Notes: generated by a model from the sequence alone, not told the origin. DNA of 49,577 nucleotides from Sulfuricella sp. (GCA_028714315.1 JAQTMN010000001.1:1-49577), one strand, 5' to 3'; positions 7,800-15,048 are shown, numbered from the stretch's first letter. Translations and numbers: made by a program.

Positions 7800-8112
7800 G
7801 GCTTTTTCCCGGGAGCACTATCAATTTTCATTGTAGGACGGGAAAAGGCTCGCGGCGGGCGCGGTCGGCGAGCGGGGCGTTACTGACTACTGATTCCCGC
7901 CTTCGCGGGAATGACGAGATCGGAATAAATGCTGAAAAAAGCAGTCGGCCACAGAGAACATAGAGCTCACAGAGAAAAAACAATCGGTTGCCGGAATTTT
8001 CCCGCTCACCCGTCAGGTGAGTGGGAGTTTTACGCGTTTTACCAGGAACCTGCGTTGTCTCTGTGTTCTCTGTGGCTTGAACTGAGGTTTTAAGACCGAG
8101 GAAGTGCTGCTT
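7800..8112. other. 313-bp intergenic region made largely of repeats
   Basis: No coding sequence is credible. It contains the widespread ATTCCCGC-CTTC-GCGGGAAT palindrome (7893-7912), the 18-bp inverted repeat at 7948-8076, and, within the latter, the hairpin CCCGCTCACC / GGTGAGTGGG (8001-8025) followed by AGTTTT, which has the form of a plus-strand terminator although both flanking genes are on the minus strand. The GH15 promoter presumably lies in the leftmost part, but I see no convincing boxes. Confidence 0.6.
7948..8076. repeat. Inverted repeat with GCCACAGAGAAC arms
   Basis: GCCACAGAGAACATAGAG (7948-7965) matches the reverse complement of 8059-8076 at 17 of 18 positions, with about 93 bp between the arms. 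The internal sequence holds a 10-bp stem (8001-8010 / 8016-8025, one G-T mismatch). The form suggests a small non-autonomous repeat; no target-site duplication is obvious. Confidence 0.65.
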
Positions 8113-8373
8113 TCATGTTTCCAGATCCCGTCTCTTCTGCTCGTATTCTTCGCGGTCGATTTCGCCGCGTGCGTAGCGTTCCTTCACGATCTCAAGCGGT
8201 GTCTTGTCGCGTGGCAGCGCGCGTCCGTCCTGCTCGCGACGCGCCTGCGAGTCCTGCGTCAGCCAGCGGACCAACGCCACGATGCCGAGAATGACCAGCG
8301 CCCAGAACAGAATCATGAAGAGGAAGCCGAAGCCCATACCCCATCCGCCATGTTCACCCCAGTTCCACATCAT
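8113..8373 (-). CDS. Small membrane protein with C-terminal SHOCT domain
   Basis: 86 residues. A glycine/aromatic-rich N-terminus (MMWNWGEHGG) leads to one hydrophobic helix (about 16-38). A charged linker follows, then a SHOCT-type motif at the C-terminus (PLEIVKERYARGEIDREEYEQ), a short helical module of unknown function. Start ATG 8373 has GAGGAG 7 nt upstream. Similar short TM-SHOCT proteins are common and often lie near metal or stress genes; no role can be assigned here. It is downstream of the TlpA-like gene with about 150 bp between. Confidence 0.82.
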   Translation of the reverse strand: MMWNWGEHGGWGMGFGFLFMILFWALVILGIVALVRWLTQDSQARREQDGRALPRDKTPLEIVKERYARGEIDREEYEQKRRDLET

Positions 8374-8523
8374 GTCGTTCTCCTCGTTGAGCGTCCCAAT
8401 CGATCAAGGACCATGCTGATGGTCCGCCTATCCCTCGCCCCTCAAGCGAGCCACGGGTTCCGCCACGCAAGAAACGGCTTGTTTTGCACCGCATTCTCCG
8501 AGGTTCGGACGAGGTTGCGAGGA

Positions 8524-9045
8524 TCACCGACTTTCGTCAAGCAACGTTTGTATTTGTTCCACTGCATTTGGGCTGTCGAAATCCCGCCCGCCCACGGCGC
8601 GCAGCGCCACGCGGCCATCCTTGTCGATCACGAAACTGGTGGGCAGGCCCCTCACCGCCCACTTGCGCATCGTCAAACTGTCGCGGTCGAACAGCAGCCC
8701 AAAGGCAGGGGAAGGTTCCAGCGTGCCGGTAAAGGCGAACACGGTGTTGTCGTCCTCGCCGACGTTCACCGCCAGGATTTCGAAGCGCTCCCTGGGCAAG
8801 CTTTGATAAAGCCGCTGCATCGACGGCATTTCCCGGCGGCATGGCGGGCACCAGGTCGCCCAAAAATTCACCAGCACCACCTTGCCGCGCAGATCCGACA
8901 ACCGGCGTGTCTTGCCGTCGATGTCTTGCAGTTTCAATTCGGGAGCGGCGCTGCGCTCCTTCAATGAGATCAAGGGAAAAGCGGTCTCGCCTGCGACGGC
9001 GGAAAAGGTGCCCGCGCACAGCAGCAACGCCAGACTAACGGTCAT
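8524..9045 (-). CDS. TlpA/ResA-like periplasmic thioredoxin-fold protein
   Basis: 173 residues from ATG 9045. An N-terminal hydrophobic stretch ending SAVAG looks like a signal peptide. The thioredoxin fold carries the redox motif WCPPC within NFWATWCPPCRREMP, and the cis-Pro loop RGLPTSFVID. This is the TlpA/ResA group, which reduces disulfides in the periplasm, often for cytochrome c maturation. The start is uncertain: the ATG lies inside a dispersed repeat (9034-9162) with no clear ribosome site. A TTG at 9061-9063 in the same frame would give a more basic signal peptide (LGRRFAM...). The longer frame to 9186 is repeat-derived and unlikely. A secreted protein of unknown function is upstream. 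Confidence 0.87.
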   Translation of the reverse strand: MTVSLALLLCAGTFSAVAGETAFPLISLKERSAAPELKLQDIDGKTRRLSDLRGKVVLVNFWATWCPPCRREMPSMQRLYQSLPRERFEILAVNVGEDDNTVFAFTGTLEPSPAFGLLFDRDSLTMRKWAVRGLPTSFVIDKDGRVALRAVGGRDFDSPNAVEQIQTLLDESR

Positions 9046-9162
9046 GGCAAATCGCCGCCCCAAATCATGAAAAGGCGATTCGCCATGACCGTTCCCCTCT
9101 CCCCTAACCCTCTCCCGCAAGCGGGCGAGGGGGACAAGGTCTCGCTTCGCGAGTTTCACGTT
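9034..9162. repeat. Complete copy of the dispersed composite element
   Basis: Left half: CTAACGGTCATGGCAAATCG ... GGCGATTCGCCATGACCGTT, a long inverted repeat. Right half: CCCCTCTCCCCTAACCCTCT followed by a CCCGCAAGCGGG hairpin, then TCTCGCTTCGCGAG and TTTCACGTTA. The left arm overlaps the first codons of the tlpA-like gene. The right end supplies the TAA stop region of the upstream secreted-protein gene (9161-9163). The same two halves in the same order occur at 26251-26374. Confidence 0.75.
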
Positions 9163-9736
9163 ACGAACCGGGATTCTCTTCCGCACAACGAATTCCTTTC
9201 AGGGTGTTTTCTTGGGGCTTGCCTTGGCTGACCCAACGGTATTTCAGATCGAAGCGGCCGCCGCGCGGCAGCATGAACGTTGTCATGCCCTGATTCCAGT
9301 CGCCCGGTTCGAAAGTCTGTTCGCTGGGGAGTTGCGACCATTCGAAAGCGATTTTTTGCGCTTGCGCCATGCCGCGTGCAGCCCATTCCTTGAGCCAATC
9401 CTCCTTGAGCTTCATGGGACGAGCATCTCTGCCGGGAAGGAAAGTCCATTCAGCCAGGCGATAGCTGATGGCGGCGGGTGCCGATTCGTTGCGCAAGACG
9501 GTCATGAAGATACAGGCGGCGGCGTAGTGCTCCACATCGGCACGCTCGAAGCCGCGTCCGATGAAGAAAGCGCGTGCCTGGTCGGGAGTGATCTGGGTAA
9601 GCTCCAGCGTGACGCCGCCATGGCTGGCTTTCCAACTTTCCAGGCCGGTTTCCGGATCGCGCCCATGAAACGTTTCGCCTCCCGCGTGGGCGTTGCAGAC
9701 CAGCAACGAGGCCACAAGCAGCAAATATGAACGCAC
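9161..9736 (-). CDS. Secreted protein of unknown function
   Basis: 191 residues. Residues 1-18 form a signal peptide (hydrophobic SYLLLVASLLVC, ending NAHAG). The mature part is mixed alpha/beta with no motif I recognise; it includes a FFIGRGF-ADVEHYAAAC segment and a late MTTFMLPRG strand. The start is GTG at 9736; GAGAGGA upstream, which comes from the neighbouring repeat, is a plausible ribosome site. It directly precedes the TlpA-like thioredoxin on the same strand, so it may be a client or partner of that protein. That is only positional evidence. Confidence 0.75.
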   Translation of the reverse strand: MRSYLLLVASLLVCNAHAGGETFHGRDPETGLESWKASHGGVTLELTQITPDQARAFFIGRGFERADVEHYAAACIFMTVLRNESAPAAISYRLAEWTFLPGRDARPMKLKEDWLKEWAARGMAQAQKIAFEWSQLPSEQTFEPGDWNQGMTTFMLPRGGRFDLKYRWVSQGKPQENTLKGIRCAEENPGS

Positions 9737-9744
9737 GGTTTTTT

Positions 9745-9809
9745 TCCTCTCCCCTACCCCTCTCCCGCAAGCGGGCGAGGGAGAGGAAGTCTCGCTACGC
9801 GAGTTTCAA
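9745..9809. repeat. Short copy of the dispersed C-rich hairpin element
   Basis: Carries only the right half of the composite element: CCTCTCCCCTACCCCTCTCC, the CCCGCAAGCGGG hairpin and AAGTCTCGCTACGCGAGTTT. It fills the gap between the cysteine desulfurase stop (9826) and the GTG start of the secreted-protein gene, and on the minus strand offers the purine-rich ribosome site of that gene. Confidence 0.7.
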
Positions 9810-9825
9810 ATTCAAGCGGGCGCCA

Positions 9826-10965
9826 TCAGGCGCGAAGTTGTTTCCACGCGGCAACCAGCGCCCGCGCCGCCCGGTCGATGTCCGCGGGCGTGGTGTAGAT
9901 GCCGACCGACGCCCGCACCGCGCCGGAAGCACGTGCCGCGCTCACTTTCATCGCCCCCAGCACGCCGCTCGCGACATCGGCGCCGGAATGGCAGGCCGAG
10001 CCGGTGGAGGCAGCCACGTCCGCTGCCGCCGCTTGCAGCAGATCATGTCCGCTCACGGCGGGGAAGGAAACATTCAAGGTATTGGGCAGGCGCGCTTCGG
10101 CGTGGCCATTCAGCGCCAGCAGCGGAATTTCCGCCCGCAGTTGTTCATGCAGCCGGTCGCGCAGCGCCGCCAAATGGGCCGGCACCCTGGACAGGCGTTT
10201 GCGCGCGAGCCTCGCCGCGGTCCCCAGTCCGACGACGAAAGGCACGTTCTCCGTTCCCGGACGAAGCCCATGCTCATGGCCGGCCCCGGCCAGCACCGGT
10301 TCGAGCCGCACGCCGCTGCGGACGAACAGTGCGCCCACGCCCTTGGGAGCATAAAACTTGTGTCCCGCCAGCGTCAGCAAATCGGCGCCGAGCCGATGCG
10401 CCAGCACGGGAATCTTGCCGACGGACTGCGCCGCATCGGTATGCAGCAGGATGCCCTTCGGCCGGGTTATCCGGGCAATCTCGGCGATGGGCTGGACGGT
10501 GCCCACCTCGTTGTTGGCATGCATGACTGAAATCAGGGCAGTATCGGGCCGGATCGCTCGTTCCACGGCGACGAGGTTGACCCTGCCCTGCCGGTCGACC
10601 GGCAGGATCGTCACGTCCCAGCCCTCTTCGCGCAACCTGAGGAAGGGCTGCATCACCGAGGGGTGCTCTATGGCGCTGGTGATCAGGTGTTTTTTCTCTC
10701 CGCCGAGCGCGTGGACCGCGCCCCGGATGGCCAGATTGTTGGCTTCGGTGGCACAGCCGGTAAAAACGATTTCCTCTGCCCTGGCGCCGATCAGCGCCGC
10801 CACTTCGCCCCTTGCCTGCACCACCGCCTGCTTCGCCCTTTGCCCGTAAACGTGGGTCGAGGAAGGATTGCCGAAATGTTCGCGCAGATAGGGCTCGATG
10901 GCATCCGCCACTTCCGGCGCCACCGGCGTGGTGGCGTTGTAGTCGAGATAAACCGGGTCGGTCAT
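9826..10965 (-). CDS. Cysteine desulfurase family PLP enzyme (possibly selenocysteine-lyase-like)
   Basis: 379 residues, class V aminotransferase fold. The N-terminus VYLDYNATTPVAPEV, the active-site His101 (IEHPSV), HTDAAQ cofactor motif and LAGHKFYAPKG with PLP-binding Lys203 are all present, as is RPGTEN. The catalytic loop has Cys325 in STGSACHSG. Such enzymes remove sulfur (or selenium) from Cys (or Sec) as a persulfide. The ACHS loop and YAPKGVGALFVR segment recall eukaryotic selenocysteine lyase as well as NifS/IscS. No iscU/iscA follow, so a general Fe-S role is less likely. The start overlaps the amidotransferase stop by 4 nt (ATGA), indicating coupling. Confidence 0.88.
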   Translation of the reverse strand: MTDPVYLDYNATTPVAPEVADAIEPYLREHFGNPSSTHVYGQRAKQAVVQARGEVAALIGARAEEIVFTGCATEANNLAIRGAVHALGGEKKHLITSAIEHPSVMQPFLRLREEGWDVTILPVDRQGRVNLVAVERAIRPDTALISVMHANNEVGTVQPIAEIARITRPKGILLHTDAAQSVGKIPVLAHRLGADLLTLAGHKFYAPKGVGALFVRSGVRLEPVLAGAGHEHGLRPGTENVPFVVGLGTAARLARKRLSRVPAHLAALRDRLHEQLRAEIPLLALNGHAEARLPNTLNVSFPAVSGHDLLQAAAADVAASTGSACHSGADVASGVLGAMKVSAARASGAVRASVGIYTTPADIDRAARALVAAWKQLRA

Positions 10966-11720
10966 GCGGGCACCTGTTCCCGTTGCCGTGTGCGGATTCG
11001 GCCGACCAACCGGCCGAGCCGGTAGATGCGCAGTTCACCCGGTTCGAAAGGGATCCAGTGACCACTGGCGGACAAAGGCTCCGTGGCGATCAGCACGGCG
11101 TCGCCGGCTTCTCCGCCCGGCTCCAGATAATGCAGGCGGTCGTGGCCGTAGGCGATCAGATACTCGCCATCCGACATGAGGAAATTGAACTGGCCGTGCG
11201 TCGCGATCAGTTCGCTGACCATCGCCAGGCGGGCAAACGAATCCGCCGCATCCGTACCGGCGCCGTTGGAGTCGAAATTTTCGGCAAGATGGCTCAGCAG
11301 ATGGCAGAAGGCATACTCCGAATCGGTTTCGCCGCTGGGCCGGCAAACCGCCTTGCCGTTCGCCTGCTCCACCTCCACGATGTCGGGCACCAGCCCGTTG
11401 TGGGCGAATACCCAAGCCTTGCCGCAACACGTACGCAGGAACGGATGAGTGTTGTTCAGCGTGTTGACCGGAGGGAAATTCGCCTTGCGCACGTGGGCGA
11501 TGATGAGGTTCGAGCGCGTGTTTTTGCACAAGTCCGCAAAAAGGGGGCTGCGATACGCCGGCGAGGGCTCCTTGGCGAGGCGGAAAGCGTCGCCCTCCCA
11601 CCACGCCAGCCCCCAGCCGTCCGGATTGTCCGCCGCCAGGCCGCCGCGCAGGCGGAAATTCGCCAACGTCTCGCTGGCAACGACGGGCCGGCTGGCCGAC
11701 ATGCCAAAAAGTTCGCACAT
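10962..11720 (-). CDS. Class II glutamine amidotransferase (YafJ-like)
   Basis: 252 residues, a stand-alone Ntn-type glutaminase domain. After Met removal, Cys2 (MCELFG) is the N-terminal nucleophile. The conserved PDGWGLAWW, AHVRKANF, HPFL and FAHNGLV motifs follow, then ETDSEYAF and a C-terminal strand with IATEPL. It releases ammonia from glutamine; no synthase domain is attached, so the acceptor is unknown, as for E. coli YafJ. It lies between a PLP enzyme of Cys/Met metabolism (39-nt gap) and a cysteine desulfurase (4-nt overlap), which hints at a sulfur- or amide-related pathway. Confidence 0.88.
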   Translation of the reverse strand: MCELFGMSASRPVVASETLANFRLRGGLAADNPDGWGLAWWEGDAFRLAKEPSPAYRSPLFADLCKNTRSNLIIAHVRKANFPPVNTLNNTHPFLRTCCGKAWVFAHNGLVPDIVEVEQANGKAVCRPSGETDSEYAFCHLLSHLAENFDSNGAGTDAADSFARLAMVSELIATHGQFNFLMSDGEYLIAYGHDRLHYLEPGGEAGDAVLIATEPLSASGHWIPFEPGELRIYRLGRLVGRIRTRQREQVPA

Positions 11721-11759
11721 GGTCTCAAGGCTCCGTCATGCTTCGTGTGCCCCGGACGT

Positions 11760-12929
11760 TCAGCCGAGCGCCTGCTCCAGGTCGGCGATCAGGTCGGCGG
11801 CGTCCTCGAGGCCGATGGACAGGCGGACCATGGTGTCGGAGATTCCGCGCCGGGCGCGTTCATCCGGCGCCAGTCCATGATGGGTGGTCGTCACCGGCAT
11901 GGTCACCAGGCTTTCCACTCCGCCCAGGCTGGGCGCGATGGCGAACAATGTGAGTTTGTCCACCATCCGCACCGCGTCCTCGTATCCGCCCTTGACCTCC
12001 AGTGTCAGCATGCCGCCGAAGCCCTGCATCTGAGACTTGGCCACGGCATGGCCGGGGAAGTCCGGCAGGCCGGGATAAAATACCCGCGCCACCCGTGGAT
12101 GCCGTGCCATCACCTCGGCCACGATTTGAGCCGTGGCGTTCTGCCGAGCCACCCGAACGACCAGGGTGCGCAGGCTGCGCGCCAGCAGGGACGCGGTCTC
12201 CGGCGCGATCATGGTGCCCAGGTTCTTGCGCCAGTTCCACACCGCGGCCAACAGATGTTTCGAGCCCATCAAGGCGCCGGCAGTAAGGTCGCTGTGGCCG
12301 CCGAGATACTTGGTGGCGCTGTGAACGACGAAATCCGCCCCGAGCGCCAGCGGGTTCTGGTTTGCCGGCGAAGCAAAAGTATTGTCCACCGCCACCAGGG
12401 CGCCATACTCGTGGGCCGTGTCGCTGATTTTACGGATATCCAGCACTTCCAGCGTGGGGTTGGTCGGCGTTTCGAAAAATACCAGGCTGGCGCCGGTCTC
12501 CAGATAGGTCTTCAACCCGTCGAGCTCGCTGCCGAGCAGGAAATAAGTCGGGATGCCGAGTTCGGGCAACTGGCTGGCAAGAAACTCCAGGGTGCCGCCA
12601 TAGGCGTCGCCGATACAGACGATGCCCTTGCGCCCATGGGCGAAAAACAGCGCCGCTTCTGCCGCCATGCCCGAAGAAAACGCCCAGGCCGCTTCGGCGC
12701 CTTCCAGGGCGGCGAGCTTTTCTTCCAGGCTGAAGATGGTGGGGTTGAGGCCGTAGCGCGTATAAAGGCTGCCGGGTTTCCTGCCGTCCACCACGTCGAG
12801 AAGGTCGGCGGTGGAGCCGAACTTGAAAGTGGTGCTGGTGTAAATCGGCGTATGCGGCGAGCCGTGTGCATCCGTGATTTCGCCGGCATGGATGCAGCGG
12901 GTGGAAAGGCCCTTGTTGTTATCGTTCAT
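11760..12929 (-). CDS. Cys/Met metabolism PLP enzyme (cystathionine gamma-synthase / lyase type)
   Basis: 389 residues, full length for the MetB/MetC/MetZ family. Diagnostic parts are TRCIHAGE at the N-terminus, YTRYGLNPT, FSSGMAA, FFETPTNPTL, VAVDNTFASP and VVHSATKYLGGHSD with the PLP Lys at 207, then SLGGVESL near the end. The reaction could be cystathionine synthesis, sulfhydrylation, or beta/gamma cleavage; sequence by eye does not separate these. Its start overlaps the stop of the preceding 106-residue protein by 4 nt (ATGA) and has a GGGGG ribosome site, so the two are made together. Confidence 0.88.
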   Translation of the reverse strand: MNDNNKGLSTRCIHAGEITDAHGSPHTPIYTSTTFKFGSTADLLDVVDGRKPGSLYTRYGLNPTIFSLEEKLAALEGAEAAWAFSSGMAAEAALFFAHGRKGIVCIGDAYGGTLEFLASQLPELGIPTYFLLGSELDGLKTYLETGASLVFFETPTNPTLEVLDIRKISDTAHEYGALVAVDNTFASPANQNPLALGADFVVHSATKYLGGHSDLTAGALMGSKHLLAAVWNWRKNLGTMIAPETASLLARSLRTLVVRVARQNATAQIVAEVMARHPRVARVFYPGLPDFPGHAVAKSQMQGFGGMLTLEVKGGYEDAVRMVDKLTLFAIAPSLGGVESLVTMPVTTTHHGLAPDERARRGISDTMVRLSIGLEDAADLIADLEQALG

Positions 12930-13246
12930 TCAACCCCCTCGAGAAAGCGTTCCAGAACGGCTCCCAGCCGTACGACCAAGTCCGGGGCCGCGTTCAAGTC
13001 CACCCCGATAGCCATAAGGCCGGCATAAATGTCTTCGGGCGACAGGATCACGCCGTCGGACGGTTGCAGCGCCACCCCGTTCACCCGCAACGCGGGGAAC
13101 CCCTCGCCGTGCGCGTCGCGGCAGTCGGTGTGGATGACGCGCTTTGCCAGGCCCAGGCTGGATGATAATTCCTCGGCATAACGCGCGTAAAGCGTGCATC
13201 GTCCGCCGGGTGGATTCTGGGACAATACTTTTATCGGTTCGGGCAT
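12926..13246 (-). CDS. Small protein of unknown function, possible thioredoxin-like fold
   Basis: 106 residues, cytoplasmic. Two cysteines are visible, Cys17 (GGRCTLY) and Cys42 (HTDCRD). The pattern of strand, helix, strand with FPALRVNGV before a C-terminal helix (EDIYAGL) is reminiscent of thioredoxin-like proteins with a cis-Pro, but there is no CxxC. ATG 13246 has AAGGAG 5 nt upstream, so it is a real gene. It is translationally coupled to the Cys/Met PLP enzyme by a 4-nt overlap and so probably serves that enzyme or its sulfur chemistry (inference). Confidence 0.75.
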   Translation of the reverse strand: MPEPIKVLSQNPPGGRCTLYARYAEELSSSLGLAKRVIHTDCRDAHGEGFPALRVNGVALQPSDGVILSPEDIYAGLMAIGVDLNAAPDLVVRLGAVLERFLEGVE

Positions 13247-13294
13247 GGTGCTCCTTGGTGAGCTGTTCGAGGCGGCTCGGTATTTGGACCGCGG

Positions 13295-13693
13295 TCAATT
13301 GCCGGCGATTACGATGAAAACATTTTGGCCGACAAAGGCGTTGCGTTTGACCCGCACGCCGTGCACCGAATAGGCAAGCGGCCGAAAATCCTTGTTCTCC
13401 CGTTCGTCGGGCACAAGAACGGTCAGTTTTTTGTTTGCTCCCTTGGCGAAACGGCCGGCTTTTTCCAGTGCCAGCCTGCCGCCTGGTGTTAATTCGGTCG
13501 AGGTGGAAAATATTTCTTTTGACGGAATCAGCAACCCGACGTCTCCCTGGTCCGAACTGTTTCCGTTTTTGATAACCACCCGCTCCGCCTTGACCAGGCC
13601 ATGCATCGCAAGGACGTATTCACCGATATCGCCCGGCAATGGTTCGGCCACCGCGTTTATTGAAAATAGCAGCAAAACAATCAATTTTTTCAT
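13295..13693 (-). CDS. Small secreted protein of unknown function
   Basis: 132 residues with a clear signal peptide (MKKLIVLLLFSINAVA, cleavage expected near residue 16). The mature domain of about 115 residues has no cysteine and no recognised motif; a KLTVLVPDEREN strand-turn and C-terminal NVFIVIAGN strand suggest a small beta-rich fold. AAGGAG precedes the ATG at good spacing. It lies 28 nt after the TauE/SafE permease gene on the same strand, so it may be a periplasmic partner of that transporter. Confidence 0.75.
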   Translation of the reverse strand: MKKLIVLLLFSINAVAEPLPGDIGEYVLAMHGLVKAERVVIKNGNSSDQGDVGLLIPSKEIFSTSTELTPGGRLALEKAGRFAKGANKKLTVLVPDERENKDFRPLAYSVHGVRVKRNAFVGQNVFIVIAGN

Positions 13694-13721
13694 CTCATTC
13701 TCCTTAAAAACAGATTTGTGG

Positions 13722-14516
13722 TCAGATGACGCCCTTGATCATGATGTAGGTCGCGACGAAGATCAGAAATACGGCGAAGCTGCGTTTCAACATTTCTTGC
13801 GAAAAACGATGCGCAATGCGGGTGCCGAAGAAGCTGCCAACTACCGTCACCGCGGTAAACGACGTCATCACCGCCCAATCCACCGGCACTGCACCCATAT
13901 AGCCGGCGAAGCCGGCGAAGGACTTGGCTGAGACGATAACGAGCGAGGTGCCGATAGCAGTCTTCATCGGAATGCCGGACAGCAGTACCAGCGCTGGCAC
14001 GATCAGGAAACCGCCGCCCACGCCGACCAGACCGGTAAGGACGCCGACGCCGATGCCATGCATGGCGATGTGCCCCATCTGTGCCTGGAGGCCCCCGGTT
14101 TCGGAAACGGGGATGTTCGGCCCACCCGCACCGGCCAATTGCACGCCGGTCTGCGCCAATGGTTTGTTCTTTCGAAGCATTTTCCAGGCGGCGGCATACA
14201 TGATCAGGGCAAACAGGGCCAACTGCACTGCCACCGGGGTTAAGACACCAAGCCGAGCGCCGCCGTAAGTGCCAATGACGCCGAACAAGCCGAACATCGC
14301 CGCAATCCTGATATCCACGTTGCCGCGCCGCCAGTTGTCCCAGCCGGAAATGGCGGCGGTAACGGCAACGATACCCAGACTCATGGCAATAGCCGATTTT
14401 GCTTCCACATGGAGCAGAACCATCAGCGCCGGCATGGCGATAATGGAACCCCCGCTGCCGAACAGTCCGAGCACAATACCGGTAGCGGCCCCGGCGAGTA
14501 TGGCAAGAATAAACAT
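13722..14516 (-). CDS. TauE/SafE (TSUP) family membrane permease
   Basis: 264 residues with about eight hydrophobic segments arranged as two similar halves. The N-terminal GLFGSGGSIIAMPAL and the mid-protein GLVGVGGGFLIVPAL are the paired glycine-rich signatures of the family. TSUP proteins export sulfite, sulfoacetate or other sulfur compounds, and some import thiosulfate or persulfides. Its neighbours (DsrE-like protein, ArsR-rhodanese regulator) fit a role in moving reactive sulfur across the inner membrane. It has a GGAGG-type ribosome site and starts 68 bp after the DsrE-like gene. Confidence 0.9.
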   Translation of the reverse strand: MFILAILAGAATGIVLGLFGSGGSIIAMPALMVLLHVEAKSAIAMSLGIVAVTAAISGWDNWRRGNVDIRIAAMFGLFGVIGTYGGARLGVLTPVAVQLALFALIMYAAAWKMLRKNKPLAQTGVQLAGAGGPNIPVSETGGLQAQMGHIAMHGIGVGVLTGLVGVGGGFLIVPALVLLSGIPMKTAIGTSLVIVSAKSFAGFAGYMGAVPVDWAVMTSFTAVTVVGSFFGTRIAHRFSQEMLKRSFAVFLIFVATYIMIKGVI

Positions 14517-14584
14517 GGCCTTACTTCCTCCCTACGAAACAACAACAATCAATGGAACTTTTGAATAAAAAACAAAAAAAACGG

Positions 14585-14935
14585 CTAAAACACCAGCACC
14601 TTGTCCGCCCATTCCGTCCATTCCGCCAAATGCTCCAGCGTGGAATGCCGGGCGCCGGGAATCAATTCCTCTTCGCGCAGCCCGCGCGCATCCATGCACA
14701 CGCCGCAGACGCCGATCTCCCCGCCGCGCTTGAGAATGCTCTGGGCGAAGAACTCGATGTTGTAATATCCCTCGGGCACTTTCTGCCCCGCCTTGGCGCA
14801 CAGTGCCGCATCGCCCAGCAGGAACAGGCGGATTTCGTTGCCCTCATGTTTGGACAGCGCCCGCGCCAGGCGGAAGCCGTTGTAGCTGCGCTCGGTGCCG
14901 TAAGGCGGGTCGTTGAGTATGAACAGGGTTTTCAT
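14585..14935 (-). CDS. DsrE/DsrF-like sulfur-relay family protein
   Basis: 116 residues, single DsrE-like domain (start KTLFILNDPPYGTERSYNG). Three cysteines are present: Cys46 in the GDAALC helix, and Cys77 and Cys80 in GVCGVCMDARG, the position of the conserved reactive Cys in YchN/DsrE proteins. Members carry sulfur as persulfides or bind small thiols. ATG 14935 follows GGAGG. It is the first gene after a strong promoter-operator region and likely begins a transcript through tauE and beyond. The role in persulfide handling is inferred from family and neighbours. Confidence 0.88.
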   Translation of the reverse strand: MKTLFILNDPPYGTERSYNGFRLARALSKHEGNEIRLFLLGDAALCAKAGQKVPEGYYNIEFFAQSILKRGGEIGVCGVCMDARGLREEELIPGARHSTLEHLAEWTEWADKVLVF

Positions 14936-14990
14936 CGTTGCCTCCGTGCAAAAGGCCGGCGCCGGATTAAGGCGTAGGCACGTGTGTTTC

Positions 14991-15030
14991 TACGGGGTTT
15001 TTACGGGGTTTTTACGGGGTTTTTACGGGC
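14991..15030. repeat. 11-bp tandem repeat in the dsrE leader
   Basis: TACGGGGTTTT is repeated three times without change (14991-15001, 15002-15012, 15013-15023), followed by a partial unit TACGGG. Read in the direction of transcription the unit is AAAACCCCGTA. The 11-bp period is close to one DNA turn. It lies between the predicted start of transcription (about 15064) and the dsrE start codon, in the 5' untranslated part. Confidence 0.85.
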
Positions 15031-15048
15031 AAGCCCACAACAACAAAC

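Noticed and set aside
8413..8435. GGACCAT-GCTG-ATGGTCC hairpin as terminator of the TlpA-like gene
   Set aside because: The 7-bp stem has no T-run on either strand and is only one short palindrome, so the evidence is too weak.
9046..9186. N-terminal extension of the TlpA-like protein
   Set aside because: The extra residues (RLRERVRGEG and neighbours) are translated repeat sequence that also occurs between other genes; a signal peptide starts only at or near 9045-9063.
9826..11720. Amidotransferase plus class V PLP enzyme as an EgtC/EgtE-like ergothioneine pair
   Set aside because: The amidotransferase has the YafJ-type start MCELFG rather than the EgtC pattern, the PLP enzyme has a desulfurase Cys loop, and egtB/egtD are absent from the window.
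10812..13028. Long plus-strand open frame (over 700 codons) opposite the sulfur genes
   Set aside because: It is the antisense shadow of well-recognised minus-strand genes with strong third-position G/C; its translation has no domain pattern. The same holds for long plus-strand frames at 18341-20017 and 26383-28338.
14991..15030. CRISPR array or replication iterons
   Set aside because: The units are 11 bp, directly adjacent and without spacers; no cas or rep gene is near.
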